A stretch of 64,000 nucleotides of DNA from Glandiceps talaboti (GCF_964340395.1 NC_135567.1:10877984-10941983), one strand, 5' to 3'; counted from the first letter of the stretch, positions 35,582 through 47,369 are shown. Made by a program: numbers and translations. Notes: generated by a model not told the origin, from the sequence alone.

Positions 35582-35698
35582 CACACACTGCCGGTATACT
35601 AGTATCATAACAAGTTGACGTGCCATCACATATATCACTTTGGTGAGTACATTCCCTACTCGCACATTGGAACATATACTCAGGACATGTGATGTTAA
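35582..35698 (-). CDS. LDLa exon 1
   Basis: 117 bp, phase 1-1, donor GTAAGT; the acceptor (CCTGAAAG) is weak. It encodes NITCPEYMFQCASRECTHQS, then DICDGTSTCYDTSIPAVCG. Six cysteines are present; the acidic cluster is poor. Confidence 0.85.
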
Positions 35699-36000
35699 CT
35701 TTCAGGATGAATACCACACAATAGATAATAATGAACACATTATGTTTGAATAAATGACCAATTTACATTATAAGTAATAATATAAGCTTATGCCTTTTAT
35801 AATATCTGAACAGTAAAATTGTTTTGCTTAATAGCACCTGATTTTAAGCGTATAATTAATGCAGCAGATGTTACAGTATTATTAAAGTTATAACAACAAA
35901 ATAGATTGTCTTTTAAACAATATGAACATTACAAAAAACTTGATTGTCATTATATATGAGGTCAGAATTAACTTATTGTTTATTAATCTTTACAACACAG

Positions 36001-36265
36001 GAACTTGGTGTCACAGTAACGCTGTATGAAAACATTAAGAAAGGCAAGGGGGAACTCAGACTTGGCAGCATGGCCATTATAAGTGATTCAGCTAGATTGA
36101 ATTTCATTGATGTTGACATTTTTTTTTCAAAATGACATCACACATAACAACGTACTATACAGAATATGAACTACCTTGTGATAATATTCCTGTTGAGGTG
36201 TTTATGTATGGCGACTCTCCTGTATCCGAACCTGTTAAATTACATTTGGATAATTGGTAAGTGCA
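36001..36265 (+). pseudogene. unassigned plus-strand exon-like segment with a frameshift
   Basis: An acceptor-like TTTACAACACAG at 35989-36000 opens ELGVTVTLYENIKKGKGELR, then LGSMAIISDSARLNFIDVDI. At the T-run at 36119-36127 the frame breaks. One base on, it continues MTSHITTYYTEYELPCDNIP, then VEVFMYGDSPVSEPVKLHLD and NW, before a GTAAGT at 36257. Composition is protein-like throughout. I do not recognise the family. It lies antisense in an intron of the receptor gene, so a decayed gene fragment or transposon piece is most likely. Confidence 0.4.
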
Positions 36266-36817
36266 TGGTCAAAAATAATCATTTTTACTTCAATGTACTA
36301 AAAAAGGATAAATGCATCTAATGTTATCCAAACTAAGGTGAATTGCACAAGTTACATTGGTAAAAAGTTCAAACAAAAACACAACGAAATTGAAATGTAA
36401 TAAATTTTCCCAAAGCAAGAAAGAAATCCAATATTTGATGAGCAAATACATAATTGAGGTCAATTAATGAAATTGGTAGTTGTCTTAGATGCAGGATGTA
36501 TAAAACGTTATCAAAGTATCATCTAATTTTACACTAATTCTTATTATCCTATAAATAACCATGGAATAAAGGATACATATTTACACCTGTCCTGTTCTTT
36601 GTGAAACTAGTGTAGCACTGGATGAAGTTGTGTGATAATACCAATTATCTTGTATCTATGTATATTAGGCTCTTGACGTAGGAGTTGTGTATTTAATGAT
36701 ATATATGTGCTTCTTATTCACAAAATAAATATGTGAACATTCTTAACTGAAACAATTACCTATCTCTGATCACTGTTTTTGGGTTTTTAAATACATTTGA
36801 ATTGTGTTAAAACTTAC

Positions 36818-36969
36818 TGATGTTAAAGCTGCTAATTGCTTCTTGTTTGCAAATAAACAGAGAGGACAGGTTTGCATCACATAATATGTCATACCAGTGG
36901 TTATGTGAATGCAAATTTTCAACGTACAGGGCAGTACAATCTTGATGAATACTCCCATCTGGCTGTGAT
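36818..36969 (-). CDS. C-type lectin domain, exon 3 of 3
   Basis: 152 bp, phase 2 in and 1 out, acceptor TTTACATTGTAG and donor GTAAGT. It encodes SQPDGSIHQDCTALYVENLH, then SHNHWYDILCDANLSSLFIC and KQEA. The C....W.D..C....FIC pattern is the CTLD C-terminal half. The EPN/QPD-type loop reads QPD, which in classical CTLDs goes with galactose-type binding, though the WND equivalent is WYD. It pairs in phase with 39728-39809 across an intron that houses a Penelope-like element. Confidence 0.9.
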
Positions 36970-37012
36970 CTACAATGTAAATCAAGATAAATTTTATGAA
37001 CTGGTATAATTG

Positions 37013-37063
37013 TTGTCACAAATTGAACTTTTGTTCTCAATACCGAATATTTTTTCACCGAAA
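37013..37063. repeat. inverted terminal repeat of the Penelope-like element (3' side)
   Basis: 51 bp that reappear as a perfect reverse complement at 38634-38684. Confidence 0.92.
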
Positions 37064-37098
37064 TTTTCAGCTGTCAACACTACAGCTTTCATCAGCGG
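37058..37098 (-). ncRNA. hammerhead-ribozyme-like motif at the 3' end of the Penelope-like ORF
   Basis: On the minus strand: CCG, CTGATGA, one A, stem AGCTGT/ACAGCT with a 7-nt loop, GAAA, AATT, T, CGG. The CUGAUGA and GAAA core, a 6-bp stem II, a 2-bp self-complementary stem III and a 3-bp stem I (CCG/CGG) match the minimal type I hammerheads reported in Penelope-like elements. An extra A after CUGAUGA and the short stem I suggest it is weak or inactive. It overlaps the last codons of the ORF (ADESCSVDS). Confidence 0.5.
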
Positions 37099-38633
37099 AA
37101 TGATCTAACTTGACCTTCTTTGTGTGAAGGTCAATGATCGAGTCGTAGACATTTGGGAGTTTGTAGCGCCCCCCGTCTTTGTTGAGAGAAGGTTGTAATG
37201 CCCTGATGTAAATGGCTTCCTTCACTCCCCTTTCGAAATATCGTGGTTCAGTGTCCAAAACCTGCACTTTGACCAAATCAACATGATGGCCTGGTGATTC
37301 CACATGGATATGTTGGGAGACCTCAGATGAAGTAGAGCTGCGTCGTCGGTGTTCAAGAAACCTGGTCCTGAGGGATCGTTCAGTTTCACCAATGTACGAT
37401 TCCTGACAAACACCTCTGGTAGTCTGCCCTTGGCAAGGAATCATGTATATAGGGCCAGTGACGTCTTTCTTCTCTGTCCTGTCCTTCGGTGCTACTAAGA
37501 AATGGCGTAGAGTTCTTGTAGGTTTGTAACATACCCTTATGCCAAATTTGTTGAAATTTCTCCGAAGTGCTTCTGAAATTCCTTTGACATAAGGTATCAC
37601 TACCTGTCCTTTAGATTGTATTGTACTGTCCTTTTTGGTAGTTGACTTAGCTTTAGGGGGCTTGTTGACCTTGTTAAAAGCCCACTGAGGGTATCCGCAT
37701 TTCGAGAGAGCCTGGACGATGTGATGTTTCTCTTCATCAACAACATGAGGGTCTGTGATAACTGTCTTAGCACGGTGGAACAAAGTTTGGATTACTCCCA
37801 ACTTATGTTCAAGTGGGTGGTTTGATGAAAAGTTAAGGTATTGGTCTGTGTGGGTTGGTTTGCGATATATTCTTATATCAAGATTGCCATCTGGCTGAAT
37901 CACTGTCAGTGTATCCAGGAATGCTAAGGACTTATCTACTTCTCCTTCTGTGGTAAATTTGATGTCAGGATCAAGTGAATTCAAATGGTCTGTGAATTCC
38001 TGTGCAAATTCCTTCTTGAGTTTCGTGTGAGTGTCGTCCACATAGCGGTACCACCATAACGGTGGGTGTAGTGCGGTTTCGATGGCTAATTGTTCTAGAT
38101 GTTCCATGTACAGGTTGCACACGATTGGTGACACCGGTGACCCCATAGCCGCTCCATGTATTTGTTGGTAATATTTGCCATTGTACACAAAATATGTACA
38201 ACGCAAACAAACTTCCAGAAGCTTCACAACTTGAGCCGCCGATAACCTAGTTCTGTCCTTCAGGGAGGTGTCATTCTCTAGTCGAGATTGAATAATATGA
38301 AGTGCTTTGTCTATCGGTAGCGAAGTGAAAAGTGCTGTTACATCATACGAACGGAGTTCTTCATCCTCTTCCACACGTTCAGCTTTTATCCTATCAACAA
38401 AAGATTTTGAGTTGGCTACATGGTGACAGGTGTTTCCAACAAGAGGCGATAATATGCATGCCAAATGTTTAGCACAGTTATAGGTTATTGAGCCTATGCT
38501 ACTCACTATGGGACGGAGTGGAATGTCAGGTTTATGCACCTTAGGCAATCCATAGAACTTTGGTGGTAATTCAGTAGTTGGATACAATTTGCGATATTCA
38601 TCTCTGTTAATCCCTCCTTCTTTTTCCAAATCC

Positions 38634-38684
38634 TTTCGGTGAAAAAATATTCGGTATTGAGAACAAAAGTTCAATTTGTGACAA
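38634..38684. repeat. inverted terminal repeat of the Penelope-like element (5' side)
   Basis: Perfect reverse complement of 37013-37063. Confidence 0.92.
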
Positions 38685-38923
38685 TATGTATTACCAATAC
38701 AGATGAACTTTCATGATGGTATAATTGTGTATATACACACACATACACTGCCATGTTTCAATTACGAATCAACGCATTGTGAGGTACTTTGCCCAGTAAA
38801 TGTCCTTTTGAATACATTTCGAGTGTACGTTCCTGTAATTTACATTTTGTCGTCTTTCATTTTTTGATACATACCTAACCTATACTGTTAATGTCTTATA
38901 TATCTAATTACAACATAGTCTAC

Positions 38924-39158
<235 letters not shown>

Positions 39159-39727
39159 CATAAGTACCCTCTTGGTCACACGGTCAATGTCAATTATTAT
39201 TAAGTATTTCATCTTCATTCAACCCTTATCTACAGACAAGGTAGCCCTTTAACTTTAAAAACGTCAAATACAGAGAGACGTGTGTATATGATTGTAACTG
39301 TAAACGAATGAAGTACAGGTATGTGTCATAGATGTGATATTAATATTGCAATGCCTGTTTGCAATGGAGAAAAACTTTCCGAAAAGTCTTCCAACAGTGT
39401 TAAATTTATGGGCGACAATGGGGAATTGGTTGTTAGTTCTTGAGAAGAGGACATGCCAGTGAAGAATACAATCTGATAATATCACAATAATTTGCTCTTT
39501 CTATTTGGGAGACAGATTATTCTGGCAATCATTTTGTTGGTGGATATTCTAAGTGGAGAAAGGTAACCAGTTAATCATAATTCTATAATATATTATCAAA
39601 GCTAAAACACCGGATATTACTGAGAAATCAGGAAGAAAGTCTTATGCACGAATAAAAGTCAGAAAAAATGAACATATACCACTCTAGATCATAATAATAT
39701 AAAATAATTCATTTAAACCTATCTTAC

Positions 39728-39809
39728 CCTGTTGTACTCCAATCAGAATACAAAAATGGTTTCCCATCTGTCCAAGTGTATTTCCCTTCTTTATCCCCAT
39801 CTGTTAAAC
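39728..39809 (-). CDS. C-type lectin domain, exon 2 of 3
   Basis: 82 bp, phase 1 in and 2 out, acceptor TTTTCCGCGTAG and donor GTAAGA. It encodes LTDGDKEGKYTWTDGKPFLY then SDWSTTG: the classic W.DG.p..y..W segment of the CTLD long loop. It is too short to appear as an ORF; phase and motif make it secure. Confidence 0.9.
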
Positions 39810-40175
39810 CTACGCGGAAAATAATGTGCAGATAGGTATGATACAGTGCATTGCAGTTTACTGTTACAGACACACAGAAACAACAAAGCAATTCATGTTA
39901 CCCTTTAAGAGAACAAGATGGGAATTACTTGCTACATATAGTGTAAGTGAAGTAAAGTATTTTAAGACACTATAATTATATGCAGGCACATTAGACACAA
40001 TGTAGCAAGAAACTGAATTCATTCAATCTTGATATATTACAGTATACAAAATGCTAACATATGCATGTTAGTTATTGTTGTTGATGTGGTTGTATTAAAG
40101 TAAAAATGAACCTGCAACGAGATGTAGAAATTTCAAAGTGCACATTTTCCCAATTACTAAAAGTGAAACACTCAC

Positions 40176-40376
40176 CAATATAAATCCAACTCGTGAGATG
40201 GTCTAATGTTAGTTCGTGCAGGAACTGGGCTTCAGATTCTGAAGAAATGCTTGCGAGAGATCCATTGCTTTCTTTACACTTAGTCTCACTCTCCATCCAA
40301 GTAAGCAGAGATGCTTCATTGAACAAGCGATAGCAAAGACCCATGTGCAACATCCACGTTGGTAAACATGTAAAAT
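40176..40376 (-). CDS. C-type lectin domain, exon 1 of 3
   Basis: 201 bp, phase 1-1, donor GTGAGT. It encodes TCLPTWMLHMGLCYRLFNEA, then SLLTWMESETKCKESNGSLA and SISSESEAQFLHELTLDHLT before SWIYIG. C..W....G.CY, A...C...GG.LA.I.S..E..F and WI.IG are diagnostic CTLD landmarks. Confidence 0.93.
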
Positions 40377-40604
40377 CTATTAAACCGAGAACGTTACTAT
40401 AGATGTGGTTTCAAGAAAATATGCCACTTTGCTTATGAAACGTTTGGTAGTCGTACACCACCCCCAGACACACACATATACCCACCCATGTATATATAAT
40501 TGTATATTTTGTCAAGGTAGAATATGTTAATGCTTTACAAAAGTACAGTAACATTTTTAGTTAGCTCTCTTAAGCCTTGGTTACCGAGTCGTATTATTAC
40601 TTAC

Positions 40605-41030
40605 TCAATAAATTCTTGTCAGTTGTTTTTCGCTTCACCTGATGATAATTGTAGATGGCAATAAACCCCAGACTGTAGTCATTGATATCATTTGAAGTAA
40701 AGCTGATGAACATTTCATTAAAATCAGATAATATGGTTGCTGGTGGAGGCCTGTGATTACAATATCGTCTTCTTAGTCCATGACTAACGGTATTACCACT
40801 GTAAACCTCTATATTATCGGTTAGACAGTCCCTAATGGCTTTTCCTACATCGAACTCTTGAAAGGTAATATCAATGTATGAATGTGCACCAGCCTGTAAT
40901 TGCCATGAACAACGCATCATTTCTGGGTAAGGTATTGGGTAGTCCCTTGTGGAAATGATACCAGATGTATAGTTTCTGCATAACATTCCACTGATGCACA
41001 CTCGTGAGATGTCTTGACAGTTTGTAACAT
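40605..41030 (-). CDS. CUB domain exon
   Basis: 426 bp, phase 1-1, acceptor GTTCTTTTTACAG and donor GTAAGT. It encodes CRNYTSGIISTRDYPIPYPE, MMRCSWQLQAGAHSYIDITF, QEFDVG, CLTDNIEVYSGNTV, RRYCNHRPPPATILSDFNEM, FISFTSNDINDYSLGFIAIY. This is a complete CUB: four cysteines, G.I.S..YP..Y, C.W.I, the D.IEVY motif and the GF.A.Y end. A short basic linker (HQVKRKTTDKNLL) leads to the lectin module. Confidence 0.95.
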
Positions 41031-41052
41031 CTGTAAAAAGAACACTACATAT

Positions 41053-41108
<56 letters not shown>

Positions 41109-41123
41109 TGTCATCGTCATCAC

Positions 41124-41157
<34 letters not shown>

Positions 41158-41173
41158 GTCATCCACATCGTCG

Positions 41174-41229
<56 letters not shown>

Positions 41230-41235
41230 GGCATC
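41053..41235. repeat. (ATC/GAT)n microsatellite next to the CUB exon acceptor
   Basis: About 180 bp of ATC triplets ending 23 bp from the CUB exon boundary. Long poly-Asp, poly-Met and poly-Ser frames through it are artefacts; the splice acceptor excludes it from the protein. Confidence 0.95.
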
Positions 41236-41790
41236 ATCATCGCTACTTCGATATTCCCCTCTACTTCCCTCATTTACTATACTTATTGTCCTTTTCTTTA
41301 ACTTCATTAAATTTGCCAAACTTTCTAGTATGGTGATGATTCGTCGTTCAATGAAACAAAGTACTCAATATATTATCTGGGCGATCATGAAGTTTTATGG
41401 TTCATCATGTGTAACTGTAAAGGGAGCACGATACTAGTAGGGGAGGGGGGTATGACTAATTGTTAGGTCAAAGTATAATTGAAAACATGGACAATTTATC
41501 AAAGCTATATTGAAATATGTGAAGGAGTCTACCAGTTAGCCTGCTAGGCTACTATTTAGTCTAGTTGATTTTGCATACTGTAAAGAGATATTACACGTAG
41601 GTGATGTAATCATGACTAACGCTAAGCCTGTAAAAAATGTAGGGAGAGCTGTGAAGAAGTCTACCAGCTAATGTTACCAAGCTAAATTATTTAAAAAATT
41701 TAAACTGCCTTCTGAATACGAATTACACGTAGATGATGTTATGACTAAGCAAGCAATATCTAAACCAATCAAATGAAAGTACCTTCTTAC

Positions 41791-42036
41791 CGTCTGTCAG
41801 CCGTATTAAGTATTCCACGAAAATCGTATTGTAATATTGTAAGTTGTGAATCCAAGGACATGGTGTCATTACGTAACACACATTCCGACCATAGTTTAGG
41901 CATTTGCAGTCATCTTTGTACCATTTGAGACACCAATATATACAACTCTCTTTGGAGTAGTCATTATATATATATATTATATTGTTACTTATGTAGTAAA
42001 ATCGGTACGTCAGATAGAAATCAGGCACTTGGATAC
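41791..42036 (-). CDS. PAN/apple-like module exon
   Basis: 246 bp, phase 1-1, acceptor GGGATTACTAG and donor GTAAGA. It encodes IQVPDFYLTYRFYYISNNII, then DYSKESCIYWCLKWYKDDCK, CLNYGRNVCYVMTPCPWIHN and LQYYNTIFVEYLIRLTD. The C...C......C..f.y....C.l spacing is like PAN/apple domains. The assignment is by pattern only. Confidence 0.65.
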
Positions 42037-42039
42037 CTA

Positions 42040-42240
42040 GTAATCCCACAGAGGAATAAAATGTTTAAAATGAAGGACACAATCCATAGAATGTCACTAG
42101 ACTTTGGATATTATGGGGTTAACTAATCATGCCATGACGATGCCCAATAAACTACCCACTTCTTAATTTGTCATTATTTTTTTTATGTATATGTTAATGT
42201 AAATATTGTAAATTTCCCTTATTCAACACTGTGTTAGAAG
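42040..42240. other. possible retroposon 3' end
   Basis: A plus-strand segment leads to CAACACTGTGTTAGAAGAGC, an A-rich tail and (AAAC)n at 42291-42339, the arrangement of a retroposon 3' terminus. No coding part was found. Confidence 0.3.
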
Positions 42241-42290
42241 AGCCTTTGGCTCAAGAATGTATCGGGTTTAAAAAATTAAAACAAATAAGA

Positions 42291-42339
42291 AAGCAAACAA
42301 ACAAACAAACAAACAAACAAACAAACAAACAAACAAACA
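42291..42339. repeat. (AAAC)n microsatellite
   Basis: Twelve AAAC units. Confidence 0.95.
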
Positions 42340-42782
42340 GGATCCAAGAAAAGGCTCCAGTTTATTGACAGTAAGAGCCGGCAAGGACAAATGCAGACTG
42401 TACAATTTATGTTTGATTCAGATTAACAGACAACTCTGACTACAGCTTATAATCTTCGAATACAACTATGACAATGACCTATATCTTATATAAAGCTAGA
42501 ACTAGAAAACTGATTTTAGAATTCTTCAATTTCGCTAGGGTCAGTTCAGTTTTATAACTAAATGAATTAAGATTTGAGAGAATATATAACATTGCAGACA
42601 TACTGGCCATTTACAGATAATGTTTATTTTAATACATTAAACATTTTTATCTAAGAAAACGCCATCAATGTAAAAAGACATCATGTAAAAGGACATTTCA
42701 AGGCACTGCACAACACAATAATAACATATATTTACGTATTACACATGAGTAAAGTAAAACCACTCAAATCTGATTCCGAGAA

Positions 42783-42930
42783 AAAATGAGCGTTTCAATG
42801 TAAGGCCAAAAGTCAATTGCAAAAAAGGTCTAGTTAAATTACGAGTACCTGTTTTCAAAATGAACGTTTCAATGTAAGGCCAAAAGTCAATTGCAAAAAA
42901 GGTCTAGTTAAATTACGAGTACCTGTTTTC
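42783..42930. repeat. 74-bp direct tandem duplication
   Basis: Two units (42783-42856 and 42857-42930), identical except GAGCG versus GAACG; a very recent local duplication. Confidence 0.9.
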
Positions 42931-44215
42931 GACAACATAAACTTTTTAAAAAGATGAGTCTTAGGTCCAGACTAAACCATCCGATCACAAGTAATATGAT
43001 TCACCATGCATCACTACGATATATATATATAATATTATGAATAACAAATTTGTTATTGACAGAAACACGGTTTGATTTGTACCTTCAATGGTATAACATA
43101 ACAATTACAAGTTTATTCCATAAATACAAATAAATGTAAAAAGTATCAACAATGCAATTTATAACATTTTACGATATGAGAGATCTCTTGTTCGACTTGT
43201 AGGATACGATGTATAAAAAATTCAAATAAAGCGTCCTGGCCTGCACGGTGTGTACTTTGTTGAGGTACTTGCAATGTAAAGGCGTATAGTGGATAAATTG
43301 GGGAAGGCAACAAAAAACCTTGAATTCACAATTATAAATTTCAGTCGCAATAAATCAATTAATCATCCAATTCACACGGCAACGTAAGTCAACTGGAACG
43401 TACCATATCATTTATAAATTCTATTTCTTTCAAAAGCATTGTAGCCCAGATATTTTTTTTTTAAATAGCAACGATAGAGACTAAAAAAACCTTCTATACC
43501 ATAAAATGTGTAAAGTGCGTTTGTATACAACTACACGACAGTAATTGACCTTTCCTTTACAATCTCTGATTTATTACACAATTGATCCAACATCCTTTGA
43601 CTCAAACATTTGACAAGGGAAAAAGCTCGAAACTCACTATTCATGAAGTGATTTAATTATCTAACACCAGATATAAAATGTCCTTAAAAATGATAATAAC
43701 AAGTCCAATGTTTTTTGTCTTTGATATTGTCTTGTAATATTCATAAACAGAAACGAAAGTTCAAAGAAATTATTACTATTGTCATGAAAATGGTGCAGCA
43801 AAGTATGAAAAGAGTTTCCATGTAGCTTGTAGAATATTTTTGATGCACAAGCTATGCTATTCATCAGCTGCAAAACTAATCCTAACTTTAAATCAGAGAC
43901 ACTTTACACTAGACACTAGGATCTCATTTTTAATTCATAGTCAGAGAATTTCAAATGTTAAAACATTTTCAGGTGGTTACTATATCAGTCTGCAAACCAA
44001 CATCCACTAGATACCACTCCTGAAAATATAAAAATGTAGATGACATTATTATTCATGTTTCATGTATATTTGTTGTTTTACTTTACAGGTAGAACTTCTC
44101 TATCTAATGTACTAAGTTAACATGCATGCATGTAAACATGTATACGCAAATGCTAACTCACAGGCACACACATGAGCACATTAAAACACACCTACACACA
44201 CACACACACACTCAC

Positions 44216-44255
<40 letters not shown>

Positions 44256-46185
44256 CTTCTGTAACTAATATTCAAGGCATCAATCGACTGCAACATTGTT
44301 TGTGGAGATGTTGTTTCTAAAAAATATGAGTTGACTATTGTCAAGTTACTATAACAGCAGTGGGTAGCTAGGCTGAGGTCACCATTAGGTGTTGGACGGA
44401 TTATCAACACACAAGTCATCGAATGAATATGAATAAAGGAAATGTGGCTGCATCAACTTTGAACACTAAGCCTTCTGAAAATATTGAAAACAAGCGTTCT
44501 TTTTTATTTTGATTTATTTTCAACATTTCAAAGTGTCACAGCAGTGAGATATACATGATGTCCATGATGGACGACACATGACTATAAATTAATTACTTGT
44601 AATAAAATTTCCTGACAATCTGAATGAAGTACCATTTTTCATTTGTTTGACATATTGCATATTGCACACATGTAGTAATGATGTTTCACTATATTAAAAA
44701 TCATTCTCTTTACTTTAATTTCTGGTAAAGGTCAACTTACTTTTGCATGGCGAAATTATTACACTATATCCAAATGAGATATAAGGTACCAGTTGTACAA
44801 ATTAAAATAGCCCCTACTGTGATGTAAATATTGCAACAATATAACTTTGCCATGTCATGTCAGTGCTATTTTAAAATTCTGATATCTAATTGCAATCTTG
44901 TTGCTTGACATTTTTGTTTTGTATCTGGATTCACTAAAGCAAACCAGAATATACTTAGAGATAAAAGACCTCTTACTCCATCTAAAAGAAATTTGATAAC
45001 TTCTTTGTCAAAGTGATAATAGTATAAACAGTCAAAAATAAAAATTGGTAGTAACTAAAACACATATAAAACCTGGCCCAAACATATTACATATTAAAAT
45101 ACATCACGTTATGATTAAAATTCAGTTATTGATGTGATCCCTGAAACCAAAGAGTACATAATGGGGAGGAATGAATATATATCAATAAATAAACACATGC
45201 AGGTCACCCTTGTGTGTTATTCCCATCAAAAGGTGGCACATGCACATGGCGGCACCTTATTTCGAAGGGCAACATGCAGGAAGCACCTGTGTTTAGCAAT
45301 GGCAACTACTGAGGAAATAAGCAACAAACAATCTTGTTGACAAATCCAATAAGGCGTCAGTGAAAAGATTTTGTTTGATTGTTTGAAATTATGTCCTCCA
45401 CCTAAGTTGCCGCAAAGGTCGTATGCGAAACACAGGTGGGAGGCCAGTATAAAAAAAATGAAGAAATGGTGATCATTGATGTTACCAAACTATGTCCCTG
45501 CACATTTAAAGTAAGGTGTCATTTTAGTAGTTATTTTAACCATTCACTGCATGCACTCATACTCTTATAAGTTTGACTGTTGATAATGGACTTATGCAGG
45601 CCAAACCTGAGAGAGGAATCTTTAGCATTAGATGTGAAAAAAATATACACGAAGTCTTAGTTGAGTCTAAATTTTGGCACACAGAAAGCACGGGGTACGC
45701 CACCAATAACTGCGTATGCGTATGACCCCATGCATATGCATGACATTGCATGTATGTACGCTGGAAACTACGGCAATATCGTATGTGGTATGGCCAACAT
45801 TTAATTTGGTCGCAACCATGACCGACAAGATAATAAAGTACTAATTTTGGGATGGAAAACTATGTATTTTATGAGTAGATCGATGAAATAGTTTGACTCA
45901 CGGTAATATCAACATACATACCTCAGAAGAAATGCACGTAATGGCGGTCCATCTTCTTGACCATGTAGGTCAACATTGTCGATATCCTTTCGGCTTCAGA
46001 AAGTGTAAAAATCATATTCAACTTCTCTGTCCTTCGGGATAGTAATCATACATATTATACCAATTCCAAGACTAGTATTTCATGATAACTTCAATGTTTG
46101 TAAGCAAATATTATATACGAGGACCGATCATAAGGTCAAGGTCCTTGCATTCAATGCACACTGATAAACTACTAATGGATTGGTG
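42931..46185. other. intron, no exon seen
   Basis: AT-rich intron between the PAN-like and F5/8C exons. It contains a (CA)n run at 44185-44252 and nothing else recognised. Confidence 0.45.
44185..44252. repeat. (CA)n microsatellite
   Basis: CA repeat with a few interruptions (CTCACACACG). Confidence 0.9.
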
Positions 46186-46189
46186 AATG

Positions 46190-46445
46190 GAATCTCTCAA
46201 TCAATCTCGTCGATCGGTCAATTCCACAGCCGCGGAGCACAAATACCTAAATATCTATCCCCATAAAACACGGTACTACCAATCGGCTGGTGCAAACTGA
46301 GTACACCCACAGTAGACGACTAACGGGTGCGGCCAGTAGCAAGAACGTTGAAGTAAACTGGCGCCATATCATTTAAAACCTTATATGTTAAGCACAAACT
46401 GTTGAACACCATTCGCTTGTAAAAAGGAAGCCAAAGCAAACTATG
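46190..46445 (-). mobile_element. LINE (CR1/L2/Jockey-like) RT C-terminal remnant
   Basis: The minus strand reads WLPFYKRMVFNSLCLTYKVL, NDMAPVYFNVLATGRTR, stop, SSTVGVLSLHQPIGSTVFYG, then DRYLGICAPRLWN and a stop. LPV..RI.FK.L.LTYK.L...AP.Y and GDR.F...APRLWN are signature C-terminal segments of these retroelements. It is short and interrupted by stops. Confidence 0.8.
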
Positions 46446-46880
46446 TGACTAAGAAGTCAATGGGCTTTATGTTTCCATGAAGTTTGGTATCTCAGCTAAG
46501 TACCACAGTAATTAACCAGTCGGTTAGGACATTATGAGTGGTAATATAAACAACGATGGATCTTTCAGTTTATCTCAATTTGCGCAATGAGTAGTTGCGC
46601 AAGGACTGAATTATTCAAATGCTTATACTAGTTATTAGATAGCGAAAAATATTTTACTTAATATTTCCAACGCAGATCTGCATGGCTTATCTGGATGATT
46701 ATACTTGTGGAATGGGAATCATATACGGGGTATAATGTGAAATTTGCCAACAATGAATGTACTTAAAATCAATTCCGAAAAAGTGTTAAAGTGTTAAGAA
46801 AACGTGGTAGATCATGTGTAAGTGGTGCGTGAGATCCCAGCATGTTTAAGTTTGCCTAATTGGGTTTAATTTGATGTTAC

Positions 46881-47016
46881 CTTCAATGTCTTCAACAAAC
46901 TCAACCACTCTGACCAACAAACCGGATTCACACTCTGGATTGCCAATGTACATTTCAATATGTAGATAGGAGGCGTTGACAGGTGGATATATTGTATTCT
47001 GTCCTAATGGAAAAAC
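46881..47016 (-). CDS. F5/8C (discoidin) domain, exon 2 of 2
   Basis: 136 bp, phase 0 in and 1 out, acceptor CAATTTTCTCAG and donor GTAACA. It encodes VFPLGQNTIYPPVNASYLHI, then EMYIGNPECESGLLVRVVEF and VEDIEG. The F.PP..ASYLHI (compare ARYIRI) and LRVE(L/F) pattern is the discoidin C-terminal half. Confidence 0.82.
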
Positions 47017-47020
47017 CTGA

Positions 47021-47185
<165 letters not shown>

Positions 47186-47369
47186 ATAAGAGACGTACAG
47201 AGAGTTACACCCACCACGAATTTAAGCAACTAATTACTTCATTTGCTAGATGAAATAGATAGGGTATATGCAAAATACGCGATAACACCGAATCTTTATA
47301 TAGAGGAGATATGCATTTCATTATCATTAATGTATACTGCCATCTATGAAATGTGTAGCTTATATTCTT

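Larger units (their letters stand above)
37013..38684 (-). mobile_element. Penelope-like element, 5' truncated, with inverted 51-bp ends
   Basis: An ORF open from 38674 to 37067 encodes a Penelope reverse transcriptase: LPPKFYGLPKVHKPDIPLRP, YDVTALFTSLPID, GAAMGSPVSPIVCNLYMEHL, WWYRYVDDTH, FLDTL. It ends in a GIY-YIG endonuclease: GPIYMIPCQG...ESYIGETERSLRTRFLEHRR. The protein lacks the N-terminal part usual for full PLEs. Its first ~13 codons (NFCSQYRIFF...) are read from the inverted end repeat and do not start with ATG. Such inverted tails at truncated 5' ends are known for Penelope elements. It lies in the same orientation as the receptor gene, in its C-type lectin intron. Confidence 0.93.

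Noticed and set aside
37067-38674. Start of the Penelope ORF as a true initiation site
   Set aside because: The first codon is TTG within the inverted repeat. No ATG precedes the RT, so the copy is truncated.
40597-41319. Poly-Asp N-terminal extension of the CUB-domain ORF
   Set aside because: The acceptor at 41031-41032 with the matching phase 1 starts the exon after the GAT repeat.
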